Under the pieces are notes generated by a model. The model made no database searches and was not told the DNA's origin. It saw only the letters and a program-made list of their open reading frames with translations. The position numbers were made by a program, and so were the translations under genes. A stretch of 53,290 nt of DNA from Streptomyces sp. DvalAA-43. GTDB taxonomy: Bacteria > Actinomycetota > Actinomycetes > Streptomycetales > Streptomycetaceae. Shown here piece by piece: positions 42,163 through 53,290 of the stretch. How positions within the stretch are numbered: the stretch's first letter is position 1; each line of letters opens with the position of its first letter. The stretch spans positions 1 through 53,290 of the forward strand of contig NZ_FMBW01000017.1 in NCBI RefSeq assembly GCF_900091725.1, read 5' to 3'.

Positions 42163-42860
42163 CGCTCGGCCTCCGCCGCATCGCGGCTTCCCGCGGCTCC
42201 CGCGGCCGCCGCGGCACGCTCGGCCGCGAGCCCCTTGCGACGCAGCACGACGGCCTGGCGCACATAGTCGAGGCCGGTGACGACCGTCAGCACGACGGCC
42301 ACCGCCATCACCCAGAAGCGCAGGGTGGCGAGCGGACCGGTCAGCGCGAGGACGTACATCCCGACGGCCGTCCCCTGCGCCAGGGTCTTCATCTTGCCGC
42401 CGCGACTGGCCGGAATCACCGCATGCCGTATCACCCAGAAGCGCATCAGCGTGATGCCGATCTCCCGGAAGAGGATCACGCCCGTGACCCACCAGGGCAG
42501 ATCACCGAGATACGAGAGACAGATCAGCGCCGCGCCCATGATCGCCTTGTCCGCGATCGGGTCGGCGATCTTCCCGAAGTCGGTGACCAGGTTGTAGGTG
42601 CGCGCCAGATGCCCGTCGAACAGGTCGGTGATCATGGCGACGGCGAAGGCCGCCCAGGCGAACGACCGCCAGGCCGGGTCGTACCCGCCGTTGTGCAGCA
42701 GCAGCAGCACGAAACCGGGCACCAGCACCAGCCGCAGCATGGTGAGCAGATTGGCGATGTTCCACAGGCTGGCCTGATTGACGGCCGCAGTGCCCAGCTT
42801 GCCGCCGCGGACCGGCTTCGCGCCGGTGCCGCCTGCCGCGGATGCCGGGGCTCCCGTCAT
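42159..42860 (-). CDS. pgsA: CDP-diacylglycerol-glycerol-3-phosphate 3-phosphatidyltransferase
   Basis: PgsA makes phosphatidylglycerol phosphate, precursor of phosphatidylglycerol and cardiolipin. The 233-residue membrane enzyme shows the CDP-alcohol phosphotransferase motif DG-x2-AR-x8-G-x3-D-x3-D as [20 protein letters not shown] followed by IAD. About five to six membrane helices are visible. An Ala/Gly-rich N-terminus of about 30 residues precedes [16 protein letters not shown]. It overlaps rimO and cinA by four bases on each side, so the three genes are translationally coupled. Confidence 0.95.
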   Translation of the reverse strand: MTGAPASAAGGTGAKPVRGGKLGTAAVNQASLWNIANLLTMLRLVLVPGFVLLLLHNGGYDPAWRSFAWAAFAVAMITDLFDGHLARTYNLVTDFGKIADPIADKAIMGAALICLSYLGDLPWWVTGVILFREIGITLMRFWVIRHAVIPASRGGKMKTLAQGTAVGMYVLALTGPLATLRFWVMAVAVVLTVVTGLDYVRQAVVLRRKGLAAERAAAAAGAAGSRDAAEAER

Positions 42861-44326
42861 CTGGCTGCCTCCACGAGCTCGGAACACTCGGCCACCAGAT
42901 CCACTCCTTCGGTGCCCACGACCTTTGCCTCGACCATAAGGCCGGGTACGAGGCCCTCGCGTGTGGTGAAGAGCACCTGGCCGTCCGTCTCGGGTGCCTG
43001 GTGCGCCGCACGCCCCACCGCGCCGTCCTCGTCGTCCACGGACTCGACGAGGACCTGGAGCGTCTCGCCCAGGCGCTCCTCGGCGCGCTGCGAGGTCAGC
43101 TCCTCGGCCAGCTGCGAGATGTGCGCGAGCCGCTCGGCGATGACGTCGGCGTCCAGCTTGTTCTCGTAGCCGACCGCCTCGGTGCCCTCCTCGTCGGAGT
43201 AGCCGAAGACGCCGATGGCATCGAGCCGGGCGCCGGTGAGGAAGCGTTCCAGCTCCGCCAGATCGGCCTCGGTCTCGCCGGGGAAGCCCACGATGAAGTT
43301 GGAGCGGGCACCGGCCTGCGGCGCCTTGTTCCGGATGGTGTCCAGCAGCTCCAGGAACCGGTCGGTGTCGCCGAAGCGGCGCATCGCCCGCAGCACACCG
43401 GGGGCCGAGTGCTGGAAGGACAGGTCGAAGTACGGCGCGACCTTCGGCGTCGAGGTCAGCACGTCGATCAGGCCGGGCCGCATTTCGGCCGGCTGGAGGT
43501 AGCTGACCCTGATCCGCTCGATGCCCTCGACGTCGGCGAGCTCCGGCAGCAGCGTCTCCAGCAGCCGGATGTCACCGAGGTCCTTGCCGTACGAGGTGTT
43601 GTTCTCGGAGACCAGCATGACCTCCTTGACGCCCTGCTCGGCCAGCCAGCGGGTCTCCTGCAGCACGTCCGAGGGGCGCCGCGAGATGAAGGACCCGCGG
43701 AAGGACGGGATGGCACAGAAGGAGCAGCGGCGGTCGCAGCCGGAGGCGAGTTTCACCGAGGCGACGGGGCTGGTGCCCAGCCGGCGGCGCAGGGGTGCCC
43801 GCGGGCCGGAGACCGGGGCGACGCCCTCGGGAAGATCCTCGGGGGCCGGAGCGGCCTCCTGCGCGTGGCCCGGCAGGGCCACGGCCGCGTCCTGCCGCTC
43901 GGCCGGGCTGATCGGCAGCAGCTTGCGGCGGTCGCGCGGGGTGTGCGAGGCGTGGATGCCGCCGTTGAGGATGGTCTGGAGGCGGTCGGAGATGTCGGCG
44001 TAGTCGTCGAAGCCGAGGACGCCGTCCGCCTCGGGCAGGGCCTCGGCGAGGTCCTTGCCGTAGCGCTCGGCCATGCAGCCGACGGCGACCACGGCCTGGG
44101 TCCTGCCGTGGTCCTTCAGATCATTGGCTTCGAGCAGGGCGTCGACGGAGTCCTTCTTGGCGGCCTCGACGAATCCACAGGTGTTGACGACGGCGACATC
44201 CGCGTCGGAGGCGTCCTGGACGAGCTCCCAGCCGTCCGCTGCCAAGCGGCCTGCGAGCTCCTCCGAGTCCACCTCGTTACGGGCGCAGCCAAGAGTGACA
44301 AGGGCGACGGTACGGCGTTCGGGCAT
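42857..44326 (-). CDS. rimO: Ribosomal protein S12 methylthiotransferase RimO
   Basis: RimO is a radical-SAM methylthiotransferase that modifies an aspartate of ribosomal protein S12. The N-terminal cluster cysteines are in [22 protein letters not shown] and VGCMAERYG. The radical-SAM motif is [26 protein letters not shown] and a C-terminal TRAM domain follow. A linker of about 45 residues between UPF0004 and SAM domains ([20 protein letters not shown]) is longer than in enterobacteria. MiaB in this window is its paralogue. The ATG at 44326 fits the conserved beginning; the ribosome binding site is weak. Confidence 0.96.
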   Translation of the reverse strand: MPERRTVALVTLGCARNEVDSEELAGRLAADGWELVQDASDADVAVVNTCGFVEAAKKDSVDALLEANDLKDHGRTQAVVAVGCMAERYGKDLAEALPEADGVLGFDDYADISDRLQTILNGGIHASHTPRDRRKLLPISPAERQDAAVALPGHAQEAAPAPEDLPEGVAPVSGPRAPLRRRLGTSPVASVKLASGCDRRCSFCAIPSFRGSFISRRPSDVLQETRWLAEQGVKEVMLVSENNTSYGKDLGDIRLLETLLPELADVEGIERIRVSYLQPAEMRPGLIDVLTSTPKVAPYFDLSFQHSAPGVLRAMRRFGDTDRFLELLDTIRNKAPQAGARSNFIVGFPGETEADLAELERFLTGARLDAIGVFGYSDEEGTEAVGYENKLDADVIAERLAHISQLAEELTSQRAEERLGETLQVLVESVDDEDGAVGRAAHQAPETDGQVLFTTREGLVPGLMVEAKVVGTEGVDLVAECSELVEAAR

Positions 44327-44399
44327 GGGCTCAAGACTACTTTGTCCCGGCACTCGCCCTGCCGCGCAGGGTTCCACCGTTACACCGAGTAATAAATAC

Positions 44400-44433
44400 G
44401 GCGAGCGCCCGGCGGATTCGCCGGGCGCTCGCC
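44400..44433 (-). terminator. Terminator after the RodZ-like gene
   Basis: A perfect 15-bp stem (GGCGAGCGCCCGGCG / CGCCGGGCGCTCGCC) with a GATT loop lies 40 bases after the RodZ-like stop codon. On the minus strand it is followed by TATTTATTA, an AT-rich tail. Confidence 0.85.
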
Positions 44434-44473
44434 ATGTCGTCCATGCCGCAGAAGGAAACGGTGCGTGTACGGG

Positions 44474-45274
44474 TCAGCCGACCGCCGGGTCGCCCTTCGT
44501 GTACGAGAGCCGCTCGACCTGGCCGGGCTGGAACTTGTCCTCGACCTTCTTTCCGTTCACGAAGAGCTCGATCGAACCGGCGTCCCCGAGGACGAGGTCG
44601 ACGCGCTCCTGGTCCTGGAAGGTCTTCGTCTGGCCCTGCTGCAGCAGACCGTCGAAGAGCAGCCGCCCGTTGTGGTCCTTGGCGGAGATCCAGCTCTTGC
44701 CCTGGTTGGCGTTGAGCCGGACCGTCACCTTGTCCCTGGGGGCTGCGGCGATGGCGCTGTCGGAGGGCGCCGGCTTGGGGTCGACGGGCTTGTCGGACTT
44801 CGGTGCGGCACTCTTCTTGTGCGGTGCGGGGCCCTCCGCGACCTGGGTGGCCGCGGGGCTGTCGTCGCCGCCCTTGAGGAACGTGAAGCCGACGAAACCG
44901 ACGACGGCGACGATCGCCGCGACCATGGCCGCCGTCCAGTTGGGCCGACGGGGTTCGGAACGGATTCTCTCGGCCTCGAACAGCGGCGCCGCAGGCGTGG
45001 GTGCGGGACGGCCGCCGTGGTCCGCGTCGTACTGCGAAATCAACGGCTCCGGATCAAGCGCGACGGCGCGCGCCAGCGTACGGATATGGCCGCGCGCGTA
45101 CACGTCGCCGCCGCAGCGGGAGAAGTCGTCCTCTTCGATCGCGTGCACGATGGGGATGCGCACCCGGGTGGACGAACTGATCTCTTCGACCGTGAGACCT
45201 GCGGCGATACGAGCCTGCTGGAGCACTCGACCGATCGAAGGCCGGTCGTCTTCGGGGGAGTTGCCGATGGACAC
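44474..45274 (-). CDS. RodZ-like protein (HTH, membrane helix, DUF4115)
   Basis: The 266-residue protein has an N-terminal helix-turn-helix (IGRVLQQARIAAGLTVEEIS, RIPIVHAIEEDDFSRCGGDV, YARGHIRTLARAVALD), a single membrane helix (about 114-134), a Pro/Lys/Ser-rich linker and a C-terminal DUF4115 beta domain (VTVRLNANQGKSWISAKDHN, FDGLLQQGQTKTFQDQERVD). RodZ joins MreB to the cell-wall machinery in rods. The role of this truncated-linker version in streptomycetes is less clear. The GTG at 45274 has AAGG seven bases upstream. It lies 204 bp downstream of ftsK. Confidence 0.9.
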   Translation of the reverse strand: MSIGNSPEDDRPSIGRVLQQARIAAGLTVEEISSSTRVRIPIVHAIEEDDFSRCGGDVYARGHIRTLARAVALDPEPLISQYDADHGGRPAPTPAAPLFEAERIRSEPRRPNWTAAMVAAIVAVVGFVGFTFLKGGDDSPAATQVAEGPAPHKKSAAPKSDKPVDPKPAPSDSAIAAAPRDKVTVRLNANQGKSWISAKDHNGRLLFDGLLQQGQTKTFQDQERVDLVLGDAGSIELFVNGKKVEDKFQPGQVERLSYTKGDPAVG

Positions 45275-45337
45275 GGGGGCGCCTTTCGAGCGTGAGCCAC
45301 CTGCTGGGTGTTCAGTCTAGGGGTGGTACGAAAGGGT

Positions 45338-45470
45338 GGGGCAACCGGGAGGAAGGACTTTGCCCTCCATCGGAATCGAACACCGTCCGATTCTCCGGAC
45401 CGTCCCGGGAAGGACAATTCTGCCGCCCTTCCTCCCAAGTTGACGTACGACCCGGCGAAACGGTTGCCCC
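45338..45470. repeat. Nested long-range inverted repeats between ftsK and the RodZ-like gene
   Basis: GGGGCAACCG (45338-45347) is the exact complement of CGGTTGCCCC (45461-45470). GGGAGGAAGG (45347-45356) is the exact complement of CCTTCCTCCC (45427-45436). A small inner hairpin (GAATCG/CGATTC) lies between them. Together they can form one branched structure in the 204-base spacer. Confidence 0.75.
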
Positions 45471-45478
45471 TACTTCAC

Positions 45479-48229
45479 CTACGGGGCGGATTCCCCGCGG
45501 ATCAGTGCCAACACGCCGTCCAGCTCGTCGGGTTTCACCATGACGTCGCGGGCCTTGGATCCCTCACTGGGACCGACGATGTTCCTCGACTCCATCAGGT
45601 CCATCAGCCGGCCGGCCTTGGCGAAGCCGACCCGCAGCTTGCGCTGGAGCATCGAGGTGGACCCGAACTGGGTGGAGACGACCAGTTCAGCGGCCTGGCA
45701 GAGCAGATCCAGGTCGTCGCCGATGTCCTCGTCGATCTCCTTCTTCTTGGCGGTGCCGACCACCACGTCCTCGCGGAAGACCGGTGCCATCTGGTCCTTG
45801 CAGTGCTGGACGACGGCCGCGACCTCGTCCTCGGTGACGAAGGCCCCCTGCATACGGGTGGGCTTGTTCGCCCCCATCGGCAGGAACAGTCCGTCACCCT
45901 TTCCGATGAGCTTCTCGGCACCGGGCTGGTCGAGGATGACCCGGCTGTCGGCCAGCGACGAGGTAGCGAAGGCCAGCCGGGAGGGCACGTTCGCCTTGAT
46001 CAGACCGGTGACCACGTCCACCGAGGGCCGCTGGGTCGCGAGCACCAGATGGATACCGGCGGCACGGGCCAGTTGGGTGATCCGGACGATGGCGTCCTCC
46101 ACATCGCGCGGAGCGACCATCATCAGGTCGGCGAGCTCGTCGACGATCACCAGCAGGTACGGATAGGGCGAGAGCTCGCGCTCGCTGCCCTCCGGCGGCT
46201 TGACCTTGCCCTTGCGGACGGCCTGGTTGAAGTCGTCGATGTGCCGGTATCCGAACGCGGCGAGGTCGTCGTACCGCAGGTCCATCTCCCGCACGACCCA
46301 CTGGAGTGCCTCGGCGGCGCGCTTCGGGTTGGTGATGATCGGCGTGATCAGGTGCGGGATGCCCTCGTACGCGGTCAGCTCGACGCGCTTCGGGTCGACC
46401 AGCACCATCCGTACGTCGTCCGGGGTCGCCCGCACCATGACCGAGGTGATCAGGCAGTTGATGCAGGACGACTTGCCGGAACCGGTCGCACCGGCCACCA
46501 GCACGTGCGGCATCTTCGCCAGGTTGGCCATCACATAGCCGCCCTCGACGTCCTTGCCGAGCGCGACCAGCATCGGGTGGTCGTCCTCGGCGGCGTCCGC
46601 CAGGCGCAGCACATCGCCGAGGTTGACCATCTCCCGGTCGGTGTTGGGGATCTCGATGCCGACCGCGGACTTGCCCGGGATCGGGGAGATGATCCGGACG
46701 TCGGGGCTGGCGACGGCGTAGGCGATGTTCTTGGCGAGGGCGGTGATCCGCTCGACCTTCACGGCGGGGCCGAGCTCCACCTCGTACCGCGTGACCGTCG
46801 GTCCGCGGGTGAAGCCGGTGACGGCGGCGTCGACCTTGAATTCGGTGAAGACGTTCGTCAGCGCGGCGACGATGGCGTCGTTGGCGGCGCTGCGGGTCTT
46901 GCCGGGGCCACCGCGCTCCAGCAGGTCCAGCGAGGGCAGCGAGTAGGTGATGTCGCCGGACAGCTGGAGCTGTTCGGCGCGGGCCGGCAGCGGCTGCGAC
47001 TGCGAGTCGGGCACGGGCTTCGTCAGATCGGGTACGCCGCCCGAGGGCGCGGGCTGCTTCCCTCCTGTGGAGGCTCCGCCCTCCCGGGCACCCGGCACCG
47101 GCGTGCCCTGGCGTTCGCGCTCGACGGAGACGCCCTGGGTGAGGTCGGCGACGATCGGCGAGGGCGGCATGCCGTTGAGCACGGCCCCGTCGAGGGCGGC
47201 GGCCGCGGCGGCCGCCACGTCCACCGCGTCCATGGTGCGGTTCATCGCGGGCTGCACGGAGGGCCTGCGCGGCCGGCGGCGCTTGGAGAGCGCCTCGACC
47301 TCGGCCTGGTCGGGGTCGTACTCGTCGGGCACTTCGGAGCGGCGTGCCGAGGAGCGGCGGGAGCGGGCGGGGAGCTGCTCGCGCCACTGCTCCTCGTAGC
47401 GCTCGTCGTCGTTCTCCTCGTCCGCCTCGGGGTCGTACTCCGGGTGGAGCAGGCCCAGCCTGGTGCCGAGCAGCCGGAGCCGTTGCGGGATGGCGTTCAC
47501 CGGGGTGGCGGTGACGACCAGCAGCCCGAAGACGGTGAGCAGCAGCAGCAGCGGTACGGCGAGGACCTCGCCCATCGTGTAGACCAGCGGCTTGGAGGCC
47601 GCCCAGCCGATGAGCCCGCCCGCGTTCTGCATCGCCGTGGTGCCGTCCTCGCGGCCGGGCGATCCGCACGCGATGTGGACCTGTCCGAGCACCCCGATGA
47701 CGAGGGCGGAGAGCCCGATGACGATGCGGCCGTTGGCCTCGGGCTTCTCCGGGTAGCGGATCAGCCGCACGGCGATGGCGCCGAGCAGTATCGGTACGAG
47801 GAGGTCGAGCCGGCCGAAGGCCCCGGTGACGAGCATCTCCACGAGGTCGCCTACGGGCCCGCGCAGATTCGACCAGGTGCCCGCGGCGACGATCAGCGCG
47901 AGGCCGAGCAGCAGCAGCGCGACGCCGTCCTTGCGGTGGGCGGGGTCGAGCCCCTTGGCACCACGGCCTATGCCGCGGAACGTGGCTCCGACGGCGTGGG
48001 CCGTGCCGAGCCAGACGGCGCGCGCCAGGCGGTAGACACCGCTGGTGGGCGACGGGGCGGGCTTGAGCGGGGCCGCCTTCTTCGCCGCCGCCTTCTTGGC
48101 GGGGGCCTTCTTCGCGGGCGCGGTCTTCTTCGCGGGCGCGGCTTTCTTGGCCGGCCCCGCGGTACGGCCGACGCGCTTCGCGGTGCCCGCCGTGCCCTGG
48201 GAACCCTTGCCGGACGTACGTGAGGCCAT
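45479..48229 (-). CDS. ftsK: DNA translocase FtsK/SpoIIIE
   Basis: The 916-residue protein pumps chromosomal DNA at closing septa. A Lys/Ala/Pro-rich N-terminus (residues 20-60, repeats such as KKAAPAKKTAPAKK) precedes four membrane helices (about 95-240). After an acidic/Pro-rich linker comes the RecA-like motor with Walker A GATGSGKSS and Walker B YLLVIVDELADLMM. The C-terminal winged-helix gamma domain is AELVVSTQFGSTSMLQRKL and following residues. The ATG at 48229 lacks a Shine-Dalgarno. The 240 bases upstream to osaB hold no gene and probably the promoter. Confidence 0.96.
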   Translation of the reverse strand: MASRTSGKGSQGTAGTAKRVGRTAGPAKKAAPAKKTAPAKKAPAKKAAAKKAAPLKPAPSPTSGVYRLARAVWLGTAHAVGATFRGIGRGAKGLDPAHRKDGVALLLLGLALIVAAGTWSNLRGPVGDLVEMLVTGAFGRLDLLVPILLGAIAVRLIRYPEKPEANGRIVIGLSALVIGVLGQVHIACGSPGREDGTTAMQNAGGLIGWAASKPLVYTMGEVLAVPLLLLLTVFGLLVVTATPVNAIPQRLRLLGTRLGLLHPEYDPEADEENDDERYEEQWREQLPARSRRSSARRSEVPDEYDPDQAEVEALSKRRRPRRPSVQPAMNRTMDAVDVAAAAAAALDGAVLNGMPPSPIVADLTQGVSVERERQGTPVPGAREGGASTGGKQPAPSGGVPDLTKPVPDSQSQPLPARAEQLQLSGDITYSLPSLDLLERGGPGKTRSAANDAIVAALTNVFTEFKVDAAVTGFTRGPTVTRYEVELGPAVKVERITALAKNIAYAVASPDVRIISPIPGKSAVGIEIPNTDREMVNLGDVLRLADAAEDDHPMLVALGKDVEGGYVMANLAKMPHVLVAGATGSGKSSCINCLITSVMVRATPDDVRMVLVDPKRVELTAYEGIPHLITPIITNPKRAAEALQWVVREMDLRYDDLAAFGYRHIDDFNQAVRKGKVKPPEGSERELSPYPYLLVIVDELADLMMVAPRDVEDAIVRITQLARAAGIHLVLATQRPSVDVVTGLIKANVPSRLAFATSSLADSRVILDQPGAEKLIGKGDGLFLPMGANKPTRMQGAFVTEDEVAAVVQHCKDQMAPVFREDVVVGTAKKKEIDEDIGDDLDLLCQAAELVVSTQFGSTSMLQRKLRVGFAKAGRLMDLMESRNIVGPSEGSKARDVMVKPDELDGVLALIRGESAP

Positions 48230-48469
48230 GGTGCCGAGGTTACCGGTGTCGACGGCTGTGAACACGTGCGCCTGCCGCTTCACCCGTCCGTGTCGCTGTA
48301 CAGAGGCGGCGAACTGACGCGACCTCACGGCCGGGCGCAGCTCACGCGGGTCGCCGAGCGGCCGGGCGGAAGGGGCAGTTGGGCCTGGGCTCCGGGCAAC
48401 CACCCGTCCCCGGCCGGACATCGCACCGCCCGACCGCCACCGAGGCGTGGCGAGGGCACGGCCGCGACG

Positions 48470-49144
48470 TTACGAGGGCAGGGTGGCCGGACCGCTTCCG
48501 GTGCCGGGCTCCAGGGCGTCGAGCGCCCGGCGCAGCCCGGTCAGCTTGCGCTCCAGATGGGCGGCGGTGGCCACCGCCGCGGCGTCCGCCGACTCGTCGT
48601 CGAGCTGCTTGGAGAGTGCCTCGGCCTGCTCCTCGACGGCCGCGAGCCGCGCCGAGAGCTCGGCCAGCAGCCCGGCGGGCTCCTTGTCGTGGTCCGGGCC
48701 GCTTCCGTCGCCCTCCAGCTGGAGCCGCAGCAGCGCCGCCTGCTCACGCAGTTTGCAGTTCTTCATGTACAGCTCGACGAAGACCGAGACCTTGGCCCGC
48801 AGCACCCACGGGTCGAACGGCTTCGAGATGTAGTCCACCGCGCCCGCCGCATAACCCCGGAAGGTGTGATGCGGACCGTGATTGATCGCGGTGAGGAAGA
48901 TGATCGGGATGTCCCGGGTCCGTTCCCGCCGCTTGATGTGCGCGGCGGTTTCGAAACCGTCCATGCCTGGCATCTGGACGTCCAGCAGAATGACCGCAAA
49001 GTCGTCCGTGAGCAGCGCTTTGAGCGCTTCCTCCCCTGACGATGCCCGGACCAGTGTCTGATCGAGCGCAGAGAGGATGGCCTCCAGCGCCAGCAGATTC
49101 TCCGGCCGGTCATCGACCAGGAGGATCTTGGCCTTCTGCACCAT
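48470..49144 (-). CDS. osaB: Response regulator, OsaB type (no DNA-binding domain)
   Basis: The 224-residue protein has a receiver domain with DD (11-12), phosphoacceptor Asp55 (VILLDVQMPGMDG) and Lys108 (SKPF), followed by a long coiled-coil-like helix region (about 128-205, KLREQAALLRLQLEG, ELSARLAAVEEQAEALSKQL) and no DNA-binding domain. In S. coelicolor OsaB, next to the hybrid kinase OsaA, is needed for growth and development under osmotic stress. GGAGGACGG precedes the ATG. The 245-base gap to osaA holds no gene that I can support. Confidence 0.93.
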   Translation of the reverse strand: MVQKAKILLVDDRPENLLALEAILSALDQTLVRASSGEEALKALLTDDFAVILLDVQMPGMDGFETAAHIKRRERTRDIPIIFLTAINHGPHHTFRGYAAGAVDYISKPFDPWVLRAKVSVFVELYMKNCKLREQAALLRLQLEGDGSGPDHDKEPAGLLAELSARLAAVEEQAEALSKQLDDESADAAAVATAAHLERKLTGLRRALDALEPGTGSGPATLPS

Positions 49145-49389
49145 GGCCCGTCCTCCTCGCCCCGGAATTGCACCGGTCGCCGCCCCAGGGGACGACTCCC
49201 TTACGCCGTCCGTCCTTGTGCCGGTCATCGTAGCCGCACCCCGCCCGTCGACACACCCTGTCACCGCGATGTCACTGTGCACACAGCAGAAACGCGGCGG
49301 GAGACCAGAAGGTTCCCCGTATGGCGCCCTCTCACACCCGGGTGAGCACAGTCGATCAGCAACTCATCGCGACTCTCTCGACCAAATGA

Positions 49390-53290
<3,901 letters not shown>

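Noticed and set aside
45376..45405. A tRNA-like T-loop (GTTCGATTCC on the minus strand) in the ftsK-rodZ spacer
   Set aside because: No matching acceptor stem, D-arm or anticodon arm can be drawn around it, and it lies inside the inverted-repeat block.

Overview
The window is a stretch of chromosome from a Streptomyces species or a very close relative. It is high-GC throughout, uses GTG starts often, and has many ATGA/GTGA overlaps. The gene order (hflX, rshA, dapF, miaA, miaB, gluRK/gluABCD, recX-recA, lhr-nei, clgR, cinA, pgsA, rimO, ftsK, osaB/osaA) matches, as I remember it, the core-chromosome block around recA in S. coelicolor. I see no phage, plasmid, IS element, CRISPR array, rRNA or tRNA. 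One end cuts a gene: the histidine kinase at 49390-53290 loses its N-terminus at the right edge.

Layout. 46-7096: HflX GTPase, a secreted M1 metallopeptidase, a RelA/SpoT homologue (RshA type), diaminopimelate epimerase and a small membrane protein, all on the minus strand. 7204-11058: miaA, an orphan MT0933-like antitoxin, a LigB-like protein and miaB; miaA and miaB act on A37 of the same tRNAs. 11159-17980: a membrane-anchored TAXI-family binding protein, a two-component pair (GluK/GluR type) and, divergently, the glutamate ABC importer gluABCD. 18207-21007: an FAD monooxygenase, then a Cys-rich leader peptide in front of a thiol (cysteine) dioxygenase and a rhodanese. 21174-24854: an FtsX-type ABC permease without its ATPase, and a hypothetical protein. 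25148-30295: recX-recA with a RecA-NDp/PafBC-type promoter and a LexA-like box, an unusual ORF that runs through that promoter, an HTH protein, an AI-2E-type exporter and a DUF3046 protein. 30375-33526: a terpene-cyclase-fold protein and an AraC-AzlC-AzlD operon. 33599-39247: long-form Lhr helicase and a Nei-type glycosylase. 39304-40868: SDR, small membrane protein, CsbD. 41160-49144: the minus-strand series osaB, ftsK, rodZ-like, rimO, pgsA, cinA, clgR. 49390-53290: the poly-HAMP hybrid kinase OsaA (partial).

Themes. Several parts deal with stress: (p)ppGpp turnover, ribosome rescue, DNA repair, protein quality control and osmoadaptation. The most interesting regulatory object is the apparently leaderless Cys leader peptide at 19853-19939. 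Its last codons are complementary to the Shine-Dalgarno of the dioxygenase gene, which predicts a cysteine-sensing translational switch. The second candidate system is the TAXI protein next to GluK/GluR and the glutamate importer, which suggests an accessory extracytoplasmic receptor. The window is also rich in minisatellites inside coding sequence (FtsX permease, both ends of AzlC, and the HAMP array). One of these ends exactly in the ribosome binding site of azlD.
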